40,833 nt of DNA from an uncultured Oscillospiraceae bacterium (lineage in GTDB: Bacteria > Bacillota > Clostridia > Oscillospirales > Ruminococcaceae): positions 1-40,833 of the forward strand of contig CAKSDC010000020.1 of NCBI GenBank assembly GCA_934444765.1. Direction: 5' to 3'. This document shows, piece after piece, positions 1 to 8,888 of the stretch. The notes beneath the pieces are model-generated. The model ran no database searches. It saw nothing but the letters and a program-made list of their open reading frames with translations, and was not told the origin of the DNA. Within the stretch, counting starts at the first letter, position 1. Every line of letters begins with the position of its first letter. A program made the translations under genes and the position numbers.

Positions 1-431
1 TCGCCACACTGTCCCATGTAAGTTACGGGTATTCTTACACACTTAAAGCCAGCGTCTGCTACTGCTTTAATTAAGTCTAAGTTTACTTCAGGATTACCCC
101 AAGCAGTTTCGTTACCCTCTTTGTTAGAGTATGCGTCTAAAGAGTTGCCCAAGTTCCAACCGACTTGCATATCGTAAGTTAGGTCAGTAGCGGAAATATC
201 TTCTATCTCGTCTACATGACTTTCTAACTTAACCTCTACATCTTCTACAGTAGTAGTGACTTCTTCTGCGTCGGAAGTAGTCTCTTCGGTAGTAGTTTCA
301 ACGTCTGCGGAAGAAGTGTCTTCGGTAGTAGTAGTATCTCCACCACCGTTAGAGCAACCACTAAAAGATACTAATACTGATAGTGATAGTAACATAGATA
401 CTATTCTTTTTTTAAGTCCATTGGTTTCCAT
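1..431 (-). CDS. GH5 family cellulase (endoglucanase) lipoprotein, C-terminus cut off by window edge
   Basis: The first 143 residues are visible; the gene runs off the left edge. Residues 1-26 form a lipoprotein signal peptide with a basic start, a hydrophobic core and a lipobox ending at Cys26. Residues 27-75 are a Thr/Ser/Glu-rich linker. From about residue 86 the sequence matches the start of glycoside hydrolase family 5: the GWNLGNSLDA segment (91-100), ETAWGNP (108-113 region) and FKCVRIPVTY (129-138). GH5 endoglucanases hydrolyse beta-1,4-glucan, and the lipid anchor would hold the enzyme outside the membrane. The ATG at 429-431 follows an AGGAG element at suitable spacing. The catalytic glutamates lie beyond the window, so activity and any dockerin cannot be judged. 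Confidence 0.88.
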   Translation of the reverse strand, partial: METNGLKKRIVSMLLSLSVLVSFSGCSNGGGDTTTTEDTSSADVETTTEETTSDAEEVTTTVEDVEVKLESHVDEIEDISATDLTYDMQVGWNLGNSLDAYSNKEGNETAWGNPEVNLDLIKAVADAGFKCVRIPVTYMGQCG

Positions 432-467
432 TAAAAATCTCCTTAATATGATATTTTAGATAGTAGC

Positions 468-1130
468 TTAATAGCCTAACTCTTCGCCTACTAATACTAC
501 TTTAATTCTGTTCTTATGCGGAACGTTCTGCCAACCAGTAACCACATAAGAACAACATATTCTATCGTTAGAAGTGCAACCGTTACACATAGAACTATCT
601 TCATCTTTTAAAGATAGACACTCTTTAGTGTTAGCACAGTAGGTACTTCTGTTAAGTCTGACGGCATTTAAAGGTGCGGATATACGCTTAACTCTTTCGA
701 TAGCAGAAGGGATATCTTTAACTATCTTATTGTAACCCACTACTACTATTACTTGTTTAGGTCCAAAAGTTAGACAGGCTACTCTGTTTCCGTTGTAGTC
801 CACGTTGTATAGTTCGCCGTGTTCAGTGATAGCGTTGGAACTGCACAGATAGGTATCCACACTAAAGGCCTTGATATAGACTTCACCACGTCTTTCAGGT
901 GGATAGTCTTCCCTATCTATAAAGTTATAGTCGCCACTTCTAAGAAGTTGCATAATTCCACACTCTTCTAAAGTCATAGAACCACCATTAGATACACTTG
1001 AACCCTTAGCTATTAAAGATTTAACTATCTGTTTAGCCTGTTGCTTATCCTTTGCATAAAAGTATTGCATATTATTACGTTCTAAAGCCTTGCCGACCTT
1101 ATCCATATATAGTCTAATATCGTCGTTCAT
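468..1130 (-). CDS. LUD-domain protein (LutC/YkgG-like, DUF162)
   Basis: The 220-residue protein matches the LUD domain family, typified by LutC of the lactate-utilisation complex. The family pattern is visible in the KGSSVSNGGSMTL segment (42-54) and in ITEHGELYNVD (101-111). The C-terminus carries a cysteine cluster (Cys165, 171, 182, 185, 192, 193, including CNGC and CC), which suggests metal or Fe-S binding. That is an inference. Stand-alone LUD proteins are common in Clostridia without lutA or lutB, and neither partner is seen here, so lactate oxidation is unproven. The ATG follows a GAGG element. The gene sits between a foldase-like lipoprotein and the GH5 gene on the same strand, and no functional link is apparent. 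Confidence 0.82.
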   Translation of the reverse strand: MNDDIRLYMDKVGKALERNNMQYFYAKDKQQAKQIVKSLIAKGSSVSNGGSMTLEECGIMQLLRSGDYNFIDREDYPPERRGEVYIKAFSVDTYLCSSNAITEHGELYNVDYNGNRVACLTFGPKQVIVVVGYNKIVKDIPSAIERVKRISAPLNAVRLNRSTYCANTKECLSLKDEDSSMCNGCTSNDRICCSYVVTGWQNVPHKNRIKVVLVGEELGY

Positions 1131-1147
1131 GGTGATACCTCATAATA

Positions 1148-2377
1148 TTAACCAATCTGCATATCTAAAGGATTGTATCTGTTATACGCTTTTTCATTTT
1201 TAACTACTAAGGAAGTATCTACTTTAGATAGCATAGTTTGGTTGAAGTCATCTTTTTTCATAGTAGTTAAAGTAGTAGCTATATTGTCGTCAGTCCAAAG
1301 GTCATCAGCGGTCATTCTTTCGGTGATATCGTACTTAATTACTACATAGTAAGCGTTATCTTCTTCTACTAAGAACGCTTCGTTTAACTTTTCATGAGCG
1401 AAAATCTTTTTATTCACAGTGACTGTAGGTGCGCCACTATCTTCGGAAGTAGCTTTGGTTACTATGTGTTCGTTAGGATATGGAGTTTCTTCCGTATCAG
1501 CGGAAGTAGTTTCTATACCGTCATCGGAAGTGCTATCACCGATAGTAGTATCTTCATCAGCAGTAGTAGTAGCGGTAGTATCTTCTTCATTAGCGGAAGA
1601 TACGGCTTCGGAAGATATAGTACCAGTACTTTCAGTAGTAGTTTCAGCGGAATTTTCAGCTTCCACTTTTTCGGCATAGGCGTTGTACTCTTCTATTAGG
1701 TCGTCGAAACTTTCGCCTGCATTAGCACGTTTAACGTAGTCTTCAGCAAGAGATTTCATCTCTGTACTCATAAAGTTACCGTCAGCGTCTTTACAGTTTA
1801 GGGATATATACGAAACTCTTGCGTTGTTTTCTATGTAGTAGTCTTTGATATCCTGTTCTGGAACTTCTTCAAGACCGTCTTTGCCATAGTAGTATTCAAA
1901 TAGTTTTTGCCACTTGTAAGAGTAGGCGTTGATATCTCTAAAGGATTGCTCACCTATACCGTTTTTGGTATAGTATTCGCTATAGTATTGCCAATAGGTA
2001 TTGGTTAGAGTATCCACTGACGCTTCTTCATCGTCTGTTAAAGATAGTCCGTACTCATCGAACTCTTTTAACACTTCAAGATAAGTTTCAACATCTTCAG
2101 TAGTACCATTCTGTATCCATTCCACTATAGGAGTATCTTCTACGGTAGCAGTTTTTAAAGCCTTAGTGTCGGTAGCGTCGAAGTTTTCGTCAGCCTCTTT
2201 AAGTTTTTGAGTAGCCTCGTAGTAGTTAGACATTTCGTAGTATAAGAATATACCTGCTCTTGCTTCATAGTCGCCGTATTGCATAGCCCATTTAGTGCTA
2301 CTACCACAGCCAGTAGCAGATACCATTATCAATATTGCAGAAACTCCTGCAACGAATTTTTTTAACGATTTAATCAA
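1148..2377 (-). CDS. PrsA/SurA-like extracytoplasmic foldase lipoprotein (putative peptidyl-prolyl isomerase)
   Basis: This is a 409-residue lipoprotein starting at TTG 2375-2377, chosen because AAGGAG lies 10 bases upstream and the encoded start (MIKSLKKF) opens a signal peptide with a lipobox ending SATGC. A longer in-frame reading from 2443 overlaps the promoter -10 box, so it is unlikely. The body is rich in Tyr, Glu and Asp like SurA_N/PrsA chaperone domains. A region resembling a degraded parvulin domain starts near ARVSYISL and is interrupted by a long Thr/Ser/Glu-rich low-complexity insert. The protein probably helps secreted proteins fold at the membrane surface. Isomerase activity is doubtful because the parvulin core is poorly conserved. 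Confidence 0.65.
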   Translation of the reverse strand: MIKSLKKFVAGVSAILIMVSATGCGSSTKWAMQYGDYEARAGIFLYYEMSNYYEATQKLKEADENFDATDTKALKTATVEDTPIVEWIQNGTTEDVETYLEVLKEFDEYGLSLTDDEEASVDTLTNTYWQYYSEYYTKNGIGEQSFRDINAYSYKWQKLFEYYYGKDGLEEVPEQDIKDYYIENNARVSYISLNCKDADGNFMSTEMKSLAEDYVKRANAGESFDDLIEEYNAYAEKVEAENSAETTTESTGTISSEAVSSANEEDTTATTTADEDTTIGDSTSDDGIETTSADTEETPYPNEHIVTKATSEDSGAPTVTVNKKIFAHEKLNEAFLVEEDNAYYVVIKYDITERMTADDLWTDDNIATTLTTMKKDDFNQTMLSKVDTSLVVKNEKAYNRYNPLDMQIG

Positions 2378-2407
2378 GTCTGTATCGCTCCTTAAAATAT
2401 ATTGTAT

Positions 2408-2463
2408 GCCCACATATGGGCGAACGCTTATTATATTATACACTATTTTTCTAAAAAAGTCTA
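2408..2463 (-). promoter_or_regulatory. Promoter and 5'UTR hairpin of the PrsA-like gene
   Basis: On the minus strand TAGACT (2458-2463) lies 17 bp from TATAAT (2435-2440), with a second overlapping TATAAT at 2430-2435. Downstream, GCCCA and TGGGC (2408-2421) form a short hairpin in the untranslated leader. This arrangement excludes the upstream start of the following gene. Confidence 0.6.
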
Positions 2464-2482
2464 TAGTTTTTTTATCAACTAA

Positions 2483-3244
2483 TTATTGACTAAGCTTTGC
2501 TTTTTGAATATTATAGGTAACTTTAGCCAATACAGAGTATGGCACAAACCTTGTAGCGAATATTCCCAACTTCATGGTGAAAGAAGGTACTATAATACAC
2601 TTACCTTTAAACATACTATCTATAGCATAATGTGAAACGTACTCACTACTAAGTGGTTTAACACTAAAAGATACTCCAGCCGTACTGTTAAAGTTAGTAT
2701 CTACAGGCCCTGGACAGAGTACACTAATCTTTACGTTAGAAAGTTCTCTTCTAAGTTCTTCATTAATAGCCAAACTTAGTCTAAGCACGTAGTTTTTAGA
2801 GGCGTAATAAGAAGACAATAGCGGTCCAGTCATAAAACCTGCACTTGACGATACGTTGAGTATATATCCCCTATTTTTAGACTTAAAATCTTTTAAGAAT
2901 AGTTTAGTAAGCACGTGCAGAGCCACTATGTTTACGTTTATCATACTAAGTTCACGGTCTAATGAAGTCTTATCGAAAGCACCAAATACGCCAAACCCTG
3001 CACTATTAACTAATATATGGATATCCAACCCCTTGCAAAATTCGTACAGTTTAAAAGGAGCTTCTTGGTTAGAAAGGTCTATAGAAAAGGTTTTAACGTT
3101 AGTATTCAAGGTATCTTTTAAAGAGTTTAAAGCCTCTTTACTTTTAGGACTGGAAGTTAATACTAAATCATACCCCTTAGAACTTAAATATATAGCCATA
3201 TCTTTACCTATACCAGAACTTGCACCAGTAATTAAAGCCCACAT
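2483..3244 (-). CDS. Short-chain dehydrogenase/reductase (SDR family)
   Basis: The 253-residue protein has the classical SDR layout. The NAD(P)-binding TGASSGIG motif is at residues 6-13, the NSAG motif at 80-83, the active-site serine lies in VSSSAG (131-136), and the YxxxK catalytic pair is Tyr146/Lys150. Length is normal for the family. It resembles the SDR subgroup of DltE/YqjQ-like short-chain oxidoreductases, but the substrate cannot be read from sequence. GGGAGGT precedes the ATG with 8-base spacing. It lies downstream of the ispH-rpsA gene on the same strand, separated by a terminator hairpin, so it may have its own weak transcription or depend on read-through. Confidence 0.9.
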   Translation of the reverse strand: MWALITGASSGIGKDMAIYLSSKGYDLVLTSSPKSKEALNSLKDTLNTNVKTFSIDLSNQEAPFKLYEFCKGLDIHILVNSAGFGVFGAFDKTSLDRELSMINVNIVALHVLTKLFLKDFKSKNRGYILNVSSSAGFMTGPLLSSYYASKNYVLRLSLAINEELRRELSNVKISVLCPGPVDTNFNSTAGVSFSVKPLSSEYVSHYAIDSMFKGKCIIVPSFTMKLGIFATRFVPYSVLAKVTYNIQKAKLSQ

Positions 3245-3260
3245 AGTGTAGTACCTCCCA

Positions 3261-3298
3261 AAAATATAATAATAGGCACTCTCTGTATAGAGAGTACC
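3261..3298 (-). terminator. Terminator after ispH-rpsA
   Basis: A 10-bp stem (3275-3284 with 3289-3298, one G-U pair) and a 4-base loop are followed on the minus strand by a T-rich tract. It closes the cmk-plsC-ispH/rpsA operon. Confidence 0.7.
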
Positions 3299-3332
3299 TA
3301 AGTTATCTAAAAATATATACTAAGCAAAAAGA

Positions 3333-5282
3333 CTATTCAGCGTCTTGAGTATCAGCTAAAGCCTCTTTCATAGAGATGCTAATTCTCTTCTTGTCTTCGT
3401 TAATGTCAGTAATCTTAACAGTAACTTCTTGACCTACAGAAAGAACGCTCTTAACGTCTTCTACTCTTTCGTTAGAAATTTGAGATACGTGGATTAAACC
3501 GTCAACGCCGTCGATAATTTGAGCAAAAGCACCAAATTGAGTAATAGATACTATCTTAGCACTAACTATATCGCCAACTTTGTAGTTAGTAGTAAACTTA
3601 ACCCAAGGATTATCTTCTGGCTTTTTGTGACCTAAAGATATTCTACCAGTTTCTCTGTCCATATCCTTAACGTATACTTCAATAGTATCGCCAACGGAAA
3701 CTACTTCCTTAGGATTTTTAATTCTCTTCCAAGAAAGTTCGGAGATATGAACCATACCGTCGATACCACCAAGGTCTACAAAAGCGCCGTAATTAGTAAT
3801 AGACTTAACTTCGCCCTTAAATACGTCGCCAACCTTAACGTTTTCCCAGAACTTAATAGTAGCAGCTTCTCTTTCAGCCTTCTTAACGGCTCTAACTGAA
3901 CCTACTGCTCTCTTCTTCTGTTCGTTTACTTCAATAATCTTAAACTTTAACTTTTGACCTACTAAACCATTTAGGTCTTCGCCCTTAGGAACGCCTACTA
4001 AAGAAGCAGGAATGAATACTCTAACGCCAGAATAAGTAGCAATAACGCCACCATTTACAGCATTTATTACAGTACCTTCAAGGATAGTATCTTCTTCTTT
4101 AGCCTTGATAATCTTGTTAAAGCCGTCAACCTTGTCAACTTCTTTTCTTGAAAGATATGCAACGCCGTCAGCATCGTTTACTTTAAGAACTATAAGGTCT
4201 ATAACGTCGCCAACTTTAACTATATCAGAAGGTTTTAGCTTAGGGTCATCGGTTAGGTCGTCAAGAGTAACGTAACCTGTGTGCTTAGTACCTAAGTCTA
4301 CTATAATGTCAGACTTATCATCTTCAACCTTAATAACAGTAGCAGTGACTTTCTCCTTTGTATGTATTTTTTTGAAAGATTGGTCAAGCATAGTAGCAAA
4401 GTCCATGTCTTGAATATCTTCAGTTTCAACATTGTTTTTCAAATTCTCCATGTGAACTTGAACCTCCTTTATAATATAAGCAGGAGTAGAAGCCCCCGCT
4501 GTAATACCAACATTAGTAGCGTCTTTAAAGTCTACACCTTCAAGGTCTAATACGCTTTCTATATGCAAGCAGTTAGAACAGTATTCTTTACATACTGCAT
4601 ATAATTTTTTAGTGTTAGAACTATTTTTATCGCCAACTATCAACATAACGTCCGATACTTTGGCAAGTTCAATACTTTCGGACTGTCTTTCAGAAGTAGC
4701 GTTACATATAGTTTCAAACACTTCTATATTAGAATACTTGCTAAATACTCTTTTGCAAGCGTTCCAAATAGTAGTATTAAAAGTAGTCTGTGACACTATA
4801 GCCACTCTTTGGTCTGTAGGTATACCCTGTAGTATGTTAGACAGTTCTTGTGCATTAGCAAACACTAACACACTATCCCCTACACAGTGACCTATAATAC
4901 CCATAACTTCGGCATGAAGTCTATCACCAGCAATTAGTATAGTATAGCCTGCCTTAGACTTTTCCCTAACGATTTTGTGTATCTTGCTAACGAAAGGGCA
5001 AGTAGCGTCTATATACGAATTGCCACGTAGTTTAATATTAGTATATACACTTTCTGGCACACCATGAGAACGTATAATAACGGTTTCGTCTTTTTGAAGT
5101 TCGGAAATGTCATTAACAATTCGTACACCGTGTTTTTTAAGGTCGCTAACCACCGCATCGTTGTGAATAATAGGGCCATAAGTAGCAATCTTTTTAGAAG
5201 TCTCAACTTCATTATACACTATTTTTAAAGCCCTGTCAACACCAAAACAGAAGCCCGCCAATTTTGCTATAGTCACATTCAT
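3333..5282 (-). CDS. ispH: Bifunctional 4-hydroxy-3-methylbut-2-enyl diphosphate reductase / S1 RNA-binding protein
   Basis: A 649-residue fusion. Residues 1 to about 285 are IspH (LytB), the last enzyme of the MEP isoprenoid pathway. The three [4Fe-4S] cysteines are visible as Cys12 (GFCFGV), Cys95 (DATCP) and Cys193 (TICNAT), together with conserved His40, His73 and His123. From about residue 305 there are four S1 (OB-fold) RNA-binding repeats, two of them textbook GAFVDL/GAFAQI types in the last 170 residues, so the protein also serves as an S1-like protein. This fusion is characteristic of Clostridia. Start ATG 5280-5282 lies 11 bases after GGAG; the in-frame GTG four codons earlier abuts the Shine-Dalgarno site. 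It is third in an operon with cmk and plsC. Confidence 0.96.
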   Translation of the reverse strand: MNVTIAKLAGFCFGVDRALKIVYNEVETSKKIATYGPIIHNDAVVSDLKKHGVRIVNDISELQKDETVIIRSHGVPESVYTNIKLRGNSYIDATCPFVSKIHKIVREKSKAGYTILIAGDRLHAEVMGIIGHCVGDSVLVFANAQELSNILQGIPTDQRVAIVSQTTFNTTIWNACKRVFSKYSNIEVFETICNATSERQSESIELAKVSDVMLIVGDKNSSNTKKLYAVCKEYCSNCLHIESVLDLEGVDFKDATNVGITAGASTPAYIIKEVQVHMENLKNNVETEDIQDMDFATMLDQSFKKIHTKEKVTATVIKVEDDKSDIIVDLGTKHTGYVTLDDLTDDPKLKPSDIVKVGDVIDLIVLKVNDADGVAYLSRKEVDKVDGFNKIIKAKEEDTILEGTVINAVNGGVIATYSGVRVFIPASLVGVPKGEDLNGLVGQKLKFKIIEVNEQKKRAVGSVRAVKKAEREAATIKFWENVKVGDVFKGEVKSITNYGAFVDLGGIDGMVHISELSWKRIKNPKEVVSVGDTIEVYVKDMDRETGRISLGHKKPEDNPWVKFTTNYKVGDIVSAKIVSITQFGAFAQIIDGVDGLIHVSQISNERVEDVKSVLSVGQEVTVKITDINEDKKRISISMKEALADTQDAE

Positions 5283-5310
5283 AGTATAAAGCACTCCAAA
5301 TATAATAATA

Positions 5311-5910
5311 TTAACCTTCTACAAGTTCAGTAATGGCAGACATAATCTTGTTTTTAATCGGTCTAAGTTCTCTGGTATTAAAATCGCCATGTAGAGCTAT
5401 TTCGTCATAGCTGATACTCTTTCCGAACTTTACCACTACTTTACTTCTAAAGTGAAGTTTTTCGCCCTCAAATACTATACCTACAGGGGTCACATCGTAA
5501 CCAGACTTAGCAGTAATCAAAGCCACGCCAGTCTTACCCTTACCGACTTTACCGTCTTTAGAACGAGTACCCTCTGGAAAGATTACCAGATTTTTTCCAC
5601 TGTTAAGTTTTTCTATCGAAGTATCTATAACAGAAAAGTCTCCACTACCTCTAACTACAGGGAACGCACCAAAAGCCTTTATTAAAGCGGTAAAGAATAC
5701 GTTCTGTTCAAAAAGTTCTTCTTTAGCCATATAGGCAAACCTATGCTTTACAGGAATACTAATAAACACTGGGTCGTAGTAACTTCTATGATTACTTGCG
5801 TATATGTGTGGTTTAGTATTGTCTATGTTTTCCAACCCCTCAAACGATAGGTTAAAGTATACCTTTAAGAATGCTTTAGTAAGAACTCTAATTATAGAGT
5901 ATAGTATCAT
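5311..5910 (-). CDS. plsC: 1-acyl-sn-glycerol-3-phosphate acyltransferase
   Basis: The 199-residue PlsC-family acyltransferase transfers an acyl chain to lysophosphatidic acid, giving phosphatidic acid at the inner face of the membrane. The catalytic HX4D motif is NHRSYYD with His41/Asp46, and the glycerophosphate-binding FPEGTRS motif is at residues 111-117. An N-terminal hydrophobic stretch (about 2-20) fits membrane association. Length is typical of the short Firmicute form. It lies between cmk and ispH-rpsA with short gaps, the conserved clostridial order, so all three are probably cotranscribed. Confidence 0.94.
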   Translation of the reverse strand: MILYSIIRVLTKAFLKVYFNLSFEGLENIDNTKPHIYASNHRSYYDPVFISIPVKHRFAYMAKEELFEQNVFFTALIKAFGAFPVVRGSGDFSVIDTSIEKLNSGKNLVIFPEGTRSKDGKVGKGKTGVALITAKSGYDVTPVGIVFEGEKLHFRSKVVVKFGKSISYDEIALHGDFNTRELRPIKNKIMSAITELVEG

Positions 5911-5927
5911 CTAATCACTCCAAAACT

Positions 5928-6599
5928 TTAATAAATATTCTGTATTAGACTTTCTATCTGTAATACTACTTGATTTTCGGTTAAGTTGGTAGTATCTAAC
6001 TTGATAGCGTCTTCGGGAACTTTTAATGGTGCTATATCTCTGTGCATATCGTTATAGTCACGAACGTTAATATCGTTTAGTATTTCGGCATAAGTAGGAC
6101 ATTCTTTAGAGTTTAACAACTGTTTATATCGTCTGTTAGCACGTTCTTCAGCGGTAGCAGTTAGATATATCTTTAAATTAGCATTAGGAAGTACTACTGT
6201 ACCTATATCTCTGCCGTCCATAATAACGTCGTTGCTCTTAGCTATATTTCGTTGTAGGTCTAAAAGAAAACTTCTCACTTCAGGTATAGCCGAAACTTTA
6301 GAAGCTCCACTTGATACTATAGGAGTTCTAATATAGTCCGAAACGTCTTGACCGTTAATATATACTCTTTGAACACCTTCTATACTATGTTTAAGTTCTA
6401 TATTAATAGTATCTAATAGTGGTACTACCCCATTAGCTGAAAAGTCTTTTACACCATTACGATACACATAGTAAGCTATAGCACGATACAAAGCACCTGT
6501 ATCTATGTATATATATCCTAAGTCTTTTGATACCCTTTTAGCTATAGAACTCTTACCAGCACCTGCTGGCCCATCTATAGCGACGTTTATATTAGCCAT
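5928..6599 (-). CDS. cmk: Cytidylate kinase
   Basis: The 223-residue protein phosphorylates CMP and dCMP. The P-loop GPAGAGKS is at residues 10-17, followed by YIDTGALYRA, the CMP-binding segment, and DGRDIGTVV, a Cmk signature. Start ATG 6597-6599 is chosen because AGAGGA is 7 bases upstream; a TTG two codons earlier falls within the spacer. It is the first gene of the minus-strand cmk-plsC-ispH/rpsA group. I could not identify a convincing -35/-10 pair upstream, although several TATAAT-like strings occur at 6630-6660. Confidence 0.95.
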   Translation of the reverse strand: MANINVAIDGPAGAGKSSIAKRVSKDLGYIYIDTGALYRAIAYYVYRNGVKDFSANGVVPLLDTINIELKHSIEGVQRVYINGQDVSDYIRTPIVSSGASKVSAIPEVRSFLLDLQRNIAKSNDVIMDGRDIGTVVLPNANLKIYLTATAEERANRRYKQLLNSKECPTYAEILNDINVRDYNDMHRDIAPLKVPEDAIKLDTTNLTENQVVLQIESLIQNIY

Positions 6600-6810
6600 T
6601 AACAAATCCTCTTTATAGATTTAATTATTTATCCCATTACTTATTATATAGTATAAGCTAAGGATTATTTTTATTTGTTAAATATATTAGTAATCCTAAT
6701 TATAACATACTTTGCCTTAATGTTTGTGAATAAACTGTTAAATTTTTTACACTTTCTAAAAATGTCCACCTTAGTTATTGGAACTATAGGATACAAAAAT
6801 ATTTTTCTAA

Positions 6811-6839
6811 TTGATTATTTAATACACATATGATATAAT
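6811..6839 (+). promoter_or_regulatory. Promoter of the hpt-permease operon
   Basis: TTGATT (6811-6816), a 17-bp spacer and TATAAT (6834-6839) with an extended TGa element. The leader to the hpt start is only about 25 bases, which leaves no room for a purine riboswitch. Confidence 0.8.
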
Positions 6840-6872
6840 AGTTAATAAAATAATCATATTGGAGGATTTAAT

Positions 6873-7424
6873 ATGCATTTTGAAACTCAAGACTGCGACA
6901 AGCACATCAAAAGAGTACTAATCTCTAAAGATGAAATTCAAGCAAAGATTAAGGAGGTGGGCAAACAGATTAGCGAACAGTACTATGGCAAGCCATTACT
7001 ATTAGTTAGTATCTTAAAGGGTGCTTTTGTATTTATGGCAGACTTCTGTCGTGCTATAAATATTCCATGCGAAATAGCCTTTATGTGTGCTAAAAGTTAC
7101 TACAAGGATACTTCTTCTTCTGGTATAGTAAACATTACTATGGATATAGAGCAAGACGTTAGCGACTATCACATTATAATAGTAGAGGATATTATAGATA
7201 CTGGTAGAACTCTAAACGACGTTATTAAACTACTAAAGGCAAGAAATCCTAAGTCTGTAAGTGTAGTAACTCTATTAGACAAGCCCGACAGACGTATAGT
7301 AGACTTAAAGTCCGATATCTCTCTATTCACTATACCAGACCTATTCGTAATAGGTTACGGTTTAGACTGTGCGGAAAAGTATCGTAACCTACCATATATA
7401 GCTGAATACGATGAAACTATATAA
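6873..7424 (+). CDS. hpt: Hypoxanthine phosphoribosyltransferase
   Basis: The 183-residue purine salvage enzyme converts hypoxanthine or guanine plus PRPP to IMP or GMP. The PRPP-binding loop VEDIIDTGRT is at residues 104-113, and the flanking LLDKPDRR segment matches the family's purine-specificity region. Length is typical. GGAGG precedes the ATG. The gene is followed after 21 bases by a purine permease, so uptake and conversion of the base are encoded together. In many Firmicutes hpt lies beside ftsH or tilS; here it does not. Confidence 0.96.
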   Translation: MHFETQDCDKHIKRVLISKDEIQAKIKEVGKQISEQYYGKPLLLVSILKGAFVFMADFCRAINIPCEIAFMCAKSYYKDTSSSGIVNITMDIEQDVSDYHIIIVEDIIDTGRTLNDVIKLLKARNPKSVSVVTLLDKPDRRIVDLKSDISLFTIPDLFVIGYGLDCAEKYRNLPYIAEYDETI

Positions 7425-7445
7425 CTCTAAAAGGACTATCGCTCT

Positions 7446-8810
7446 ATGTTAGAAAAAATATTTAAGTTAAAAGAACACAATACCAACGTGAAGACAGAAG
7501 TCATGGCAGGTATCACCACGTTTATGACTATGGCTTATATATTAGCAGTCAACCCAAGTATCCTTGGTGATGCTGGAATGGACCCTACCGCTGTACTATT
7601 AGCTACTTGTTTAGCATCTTTCATAGGTACTGCCTGTATGGCTTTTATGGCTAACCTACCTTTTGTGCTATCGGCAGGTATGGGATTAAACGCATTCTTG
7701 ACCTATACGGTAGTACTTGGATTTGGATACTCTTGGCAAGTAGCACTATTTGCGGTATTTATCGAAGGTGTTATATTTATAGTACTATCCTTAACCAATA
7801 TACGTGAGGCTATATTCAACGTAATACCTTTAAGCCTAAAAAAAGCAGTATCTGTAGGTATAGGACTATTTATCGCTTTTATAGGACTTCAAAACGCTGG
7901 ACTAACTGTAGCTAACAGTTCTACATTAGTTACCATAACCAGTTTTACCGAAAACTTTAGCACTTCAGGAATTTCAGCCGTATTAGCTTTAGTTGGACTA
8001 TTTATTACTATAGTACTCCACGTAAAAGATATAAAGGGTTCTATATTAATAGGTATAGTATCTACTTGGATACTTGGAATACTATGTCAACTTGTAGGTA
8101 TATACGTTCCAAATCCAGAGACTGGATACTATACATTAATACCTACACTATCTATGACAGACTTTTCAAAGTTAGGCGATACTTTTGGTCAATGCTTTAA
8201 CATAGACTTCAAAGATGTAGGTATACTAAACTTTGTAGTAATAGTATTCTCATTCCTATTTGTAGACCTCTTTGATACTCTTGGAACTTTAATAGGCGTA
8301 AGTGCTAAGGCTAATATGCTCGATAAAGACGGTCGTCTACCACAGATTAAACCTGCCTTACTATCCGACGCTATCGCTACTACTTTTGGTGCAGTACTTG
8401 GAACTTCTACCACTACTACCTTTGTAGAGTCTTCATCAGGTGTAGCTATGGGTGGTCGTACAGGTTTAACTGCTTTAGTTAGTGGAATACTATTTTTGAT
8501 ATCCATGTTGTTTGCACCTATATTCACTGCTATACCTTCGTTTGCTACTGCTCCTGCTTTGATAATGGTAGGCTTTTTAATGTTCAGCTCCATTACAGAT
8601 ATCTCGTTTAACAAGGAAAACTTAACCGAAGCTATACCTGCTTATCTGTGTGTACTATCCATGCCACTATTCTATAGCATCTCGGAAGGAATATCTATAG
8701 GTATAATCTCTTATGTAGTAATAAATGCTACTTGTGGAAAGGCTAAACAGATTAAACCTCTTATGTACGTACTGGCTATGCTATTCGTAATAAAGTACAT
8801 CTTTTTATAG
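7446..8810 (+). CDS. NCS2 family purine permease (AzgA/PbuG-type guanine/hypoxanthine transporter)
   Basis: The 454-residue polytopic membrane protein has about 12-14 hydrophobic segments. The AzgA/PbuG subgroup of NCS2 is recognised by TFMTMAYILAVNPSIL near the start, DLFDTLGTLIGV in the middle, and the following GTSTTTTFVESSSGVAMGG segment that carries the family's substrate-site motif. Such permeases import hypoxanthine, guanine or adenine with protons. Pairing with hpt directly upstream supports hypoxanthine/guanine as substrates. AAAGGA lies 10 bases before the ATG. A strong hairpin terminator follows the stop. Confidence 0.92.
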   Translation: MLEKIFKLKEHNTNVKTEVMAGITTFMTMAYILAVNPSILGDAGMDPTAVLLATCLASFIGTACMAFMANLPFVLSAGMGLNAFLTYTVVLGFGYSWQVALFAVFIEGVIFIVLSLTNIREAIFNVIPLSLKKAVSVGIGLFIAFIGLQNAGLTVANSSTLVTITSFTENFSTSGISAVLALVGLFITIVLHVKDIKGSILIGIVSTWILGILCQLVGIYVPNPETGYYTLIPTLSMTDFSKLGDTFGQCFNIDFKDVGILNFVVIVFSFLFVDLFDTLGTLIGVSAKANMLDKDGRLPQIKPALLSDAIATTFGAVLGTSTTTTFVESSSGVAMGGRTGLTALVSGILFLISMLFAPIFTAIPSFATAPALIMVGFLMFSSITDISFNKENLTEAIPAYLCVLSMPLFYSISEGISIGIISYVVINATCGKAKQIKPLMYVLAMLFVIKYIFL

Positions 8811-8834
8811 AAACTTTTTAAACGCACAAGTAAA

Positions 8835-8866
8835 ACTCCACTCTGTTAATAGAGTGGAGTCTTTTT
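8835..8866 (+). terminator. Terminator of hpt-permease operon (probably bidirectional)
   Basis: A perfect 10-bp stem (8835-8844 with 8851-8860) and a 6-base loop are followed by CTTTTT. The A-rich left flank gives a T-tract on the other strand, so it can also stop transcription of the converging LRR-dockerin gene. Confidence 0.85.
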
Positions 8867-8888
8867 ATGTATAGTTTATTCTATCTTA

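Noticed and set aside
256..1699. Plus-strand frames rich in Ser and Val opposite the GH5 and PrsA-like genes
   Set aside because: They are the antisense of Thr/Ser/Glu-rich linkers and lack ribosome-binding sites.
6600..6872. Purine riboswitch ahead of hpt
   Set aside because: The transcript leader is only about 25 bases after the predicted promoter.
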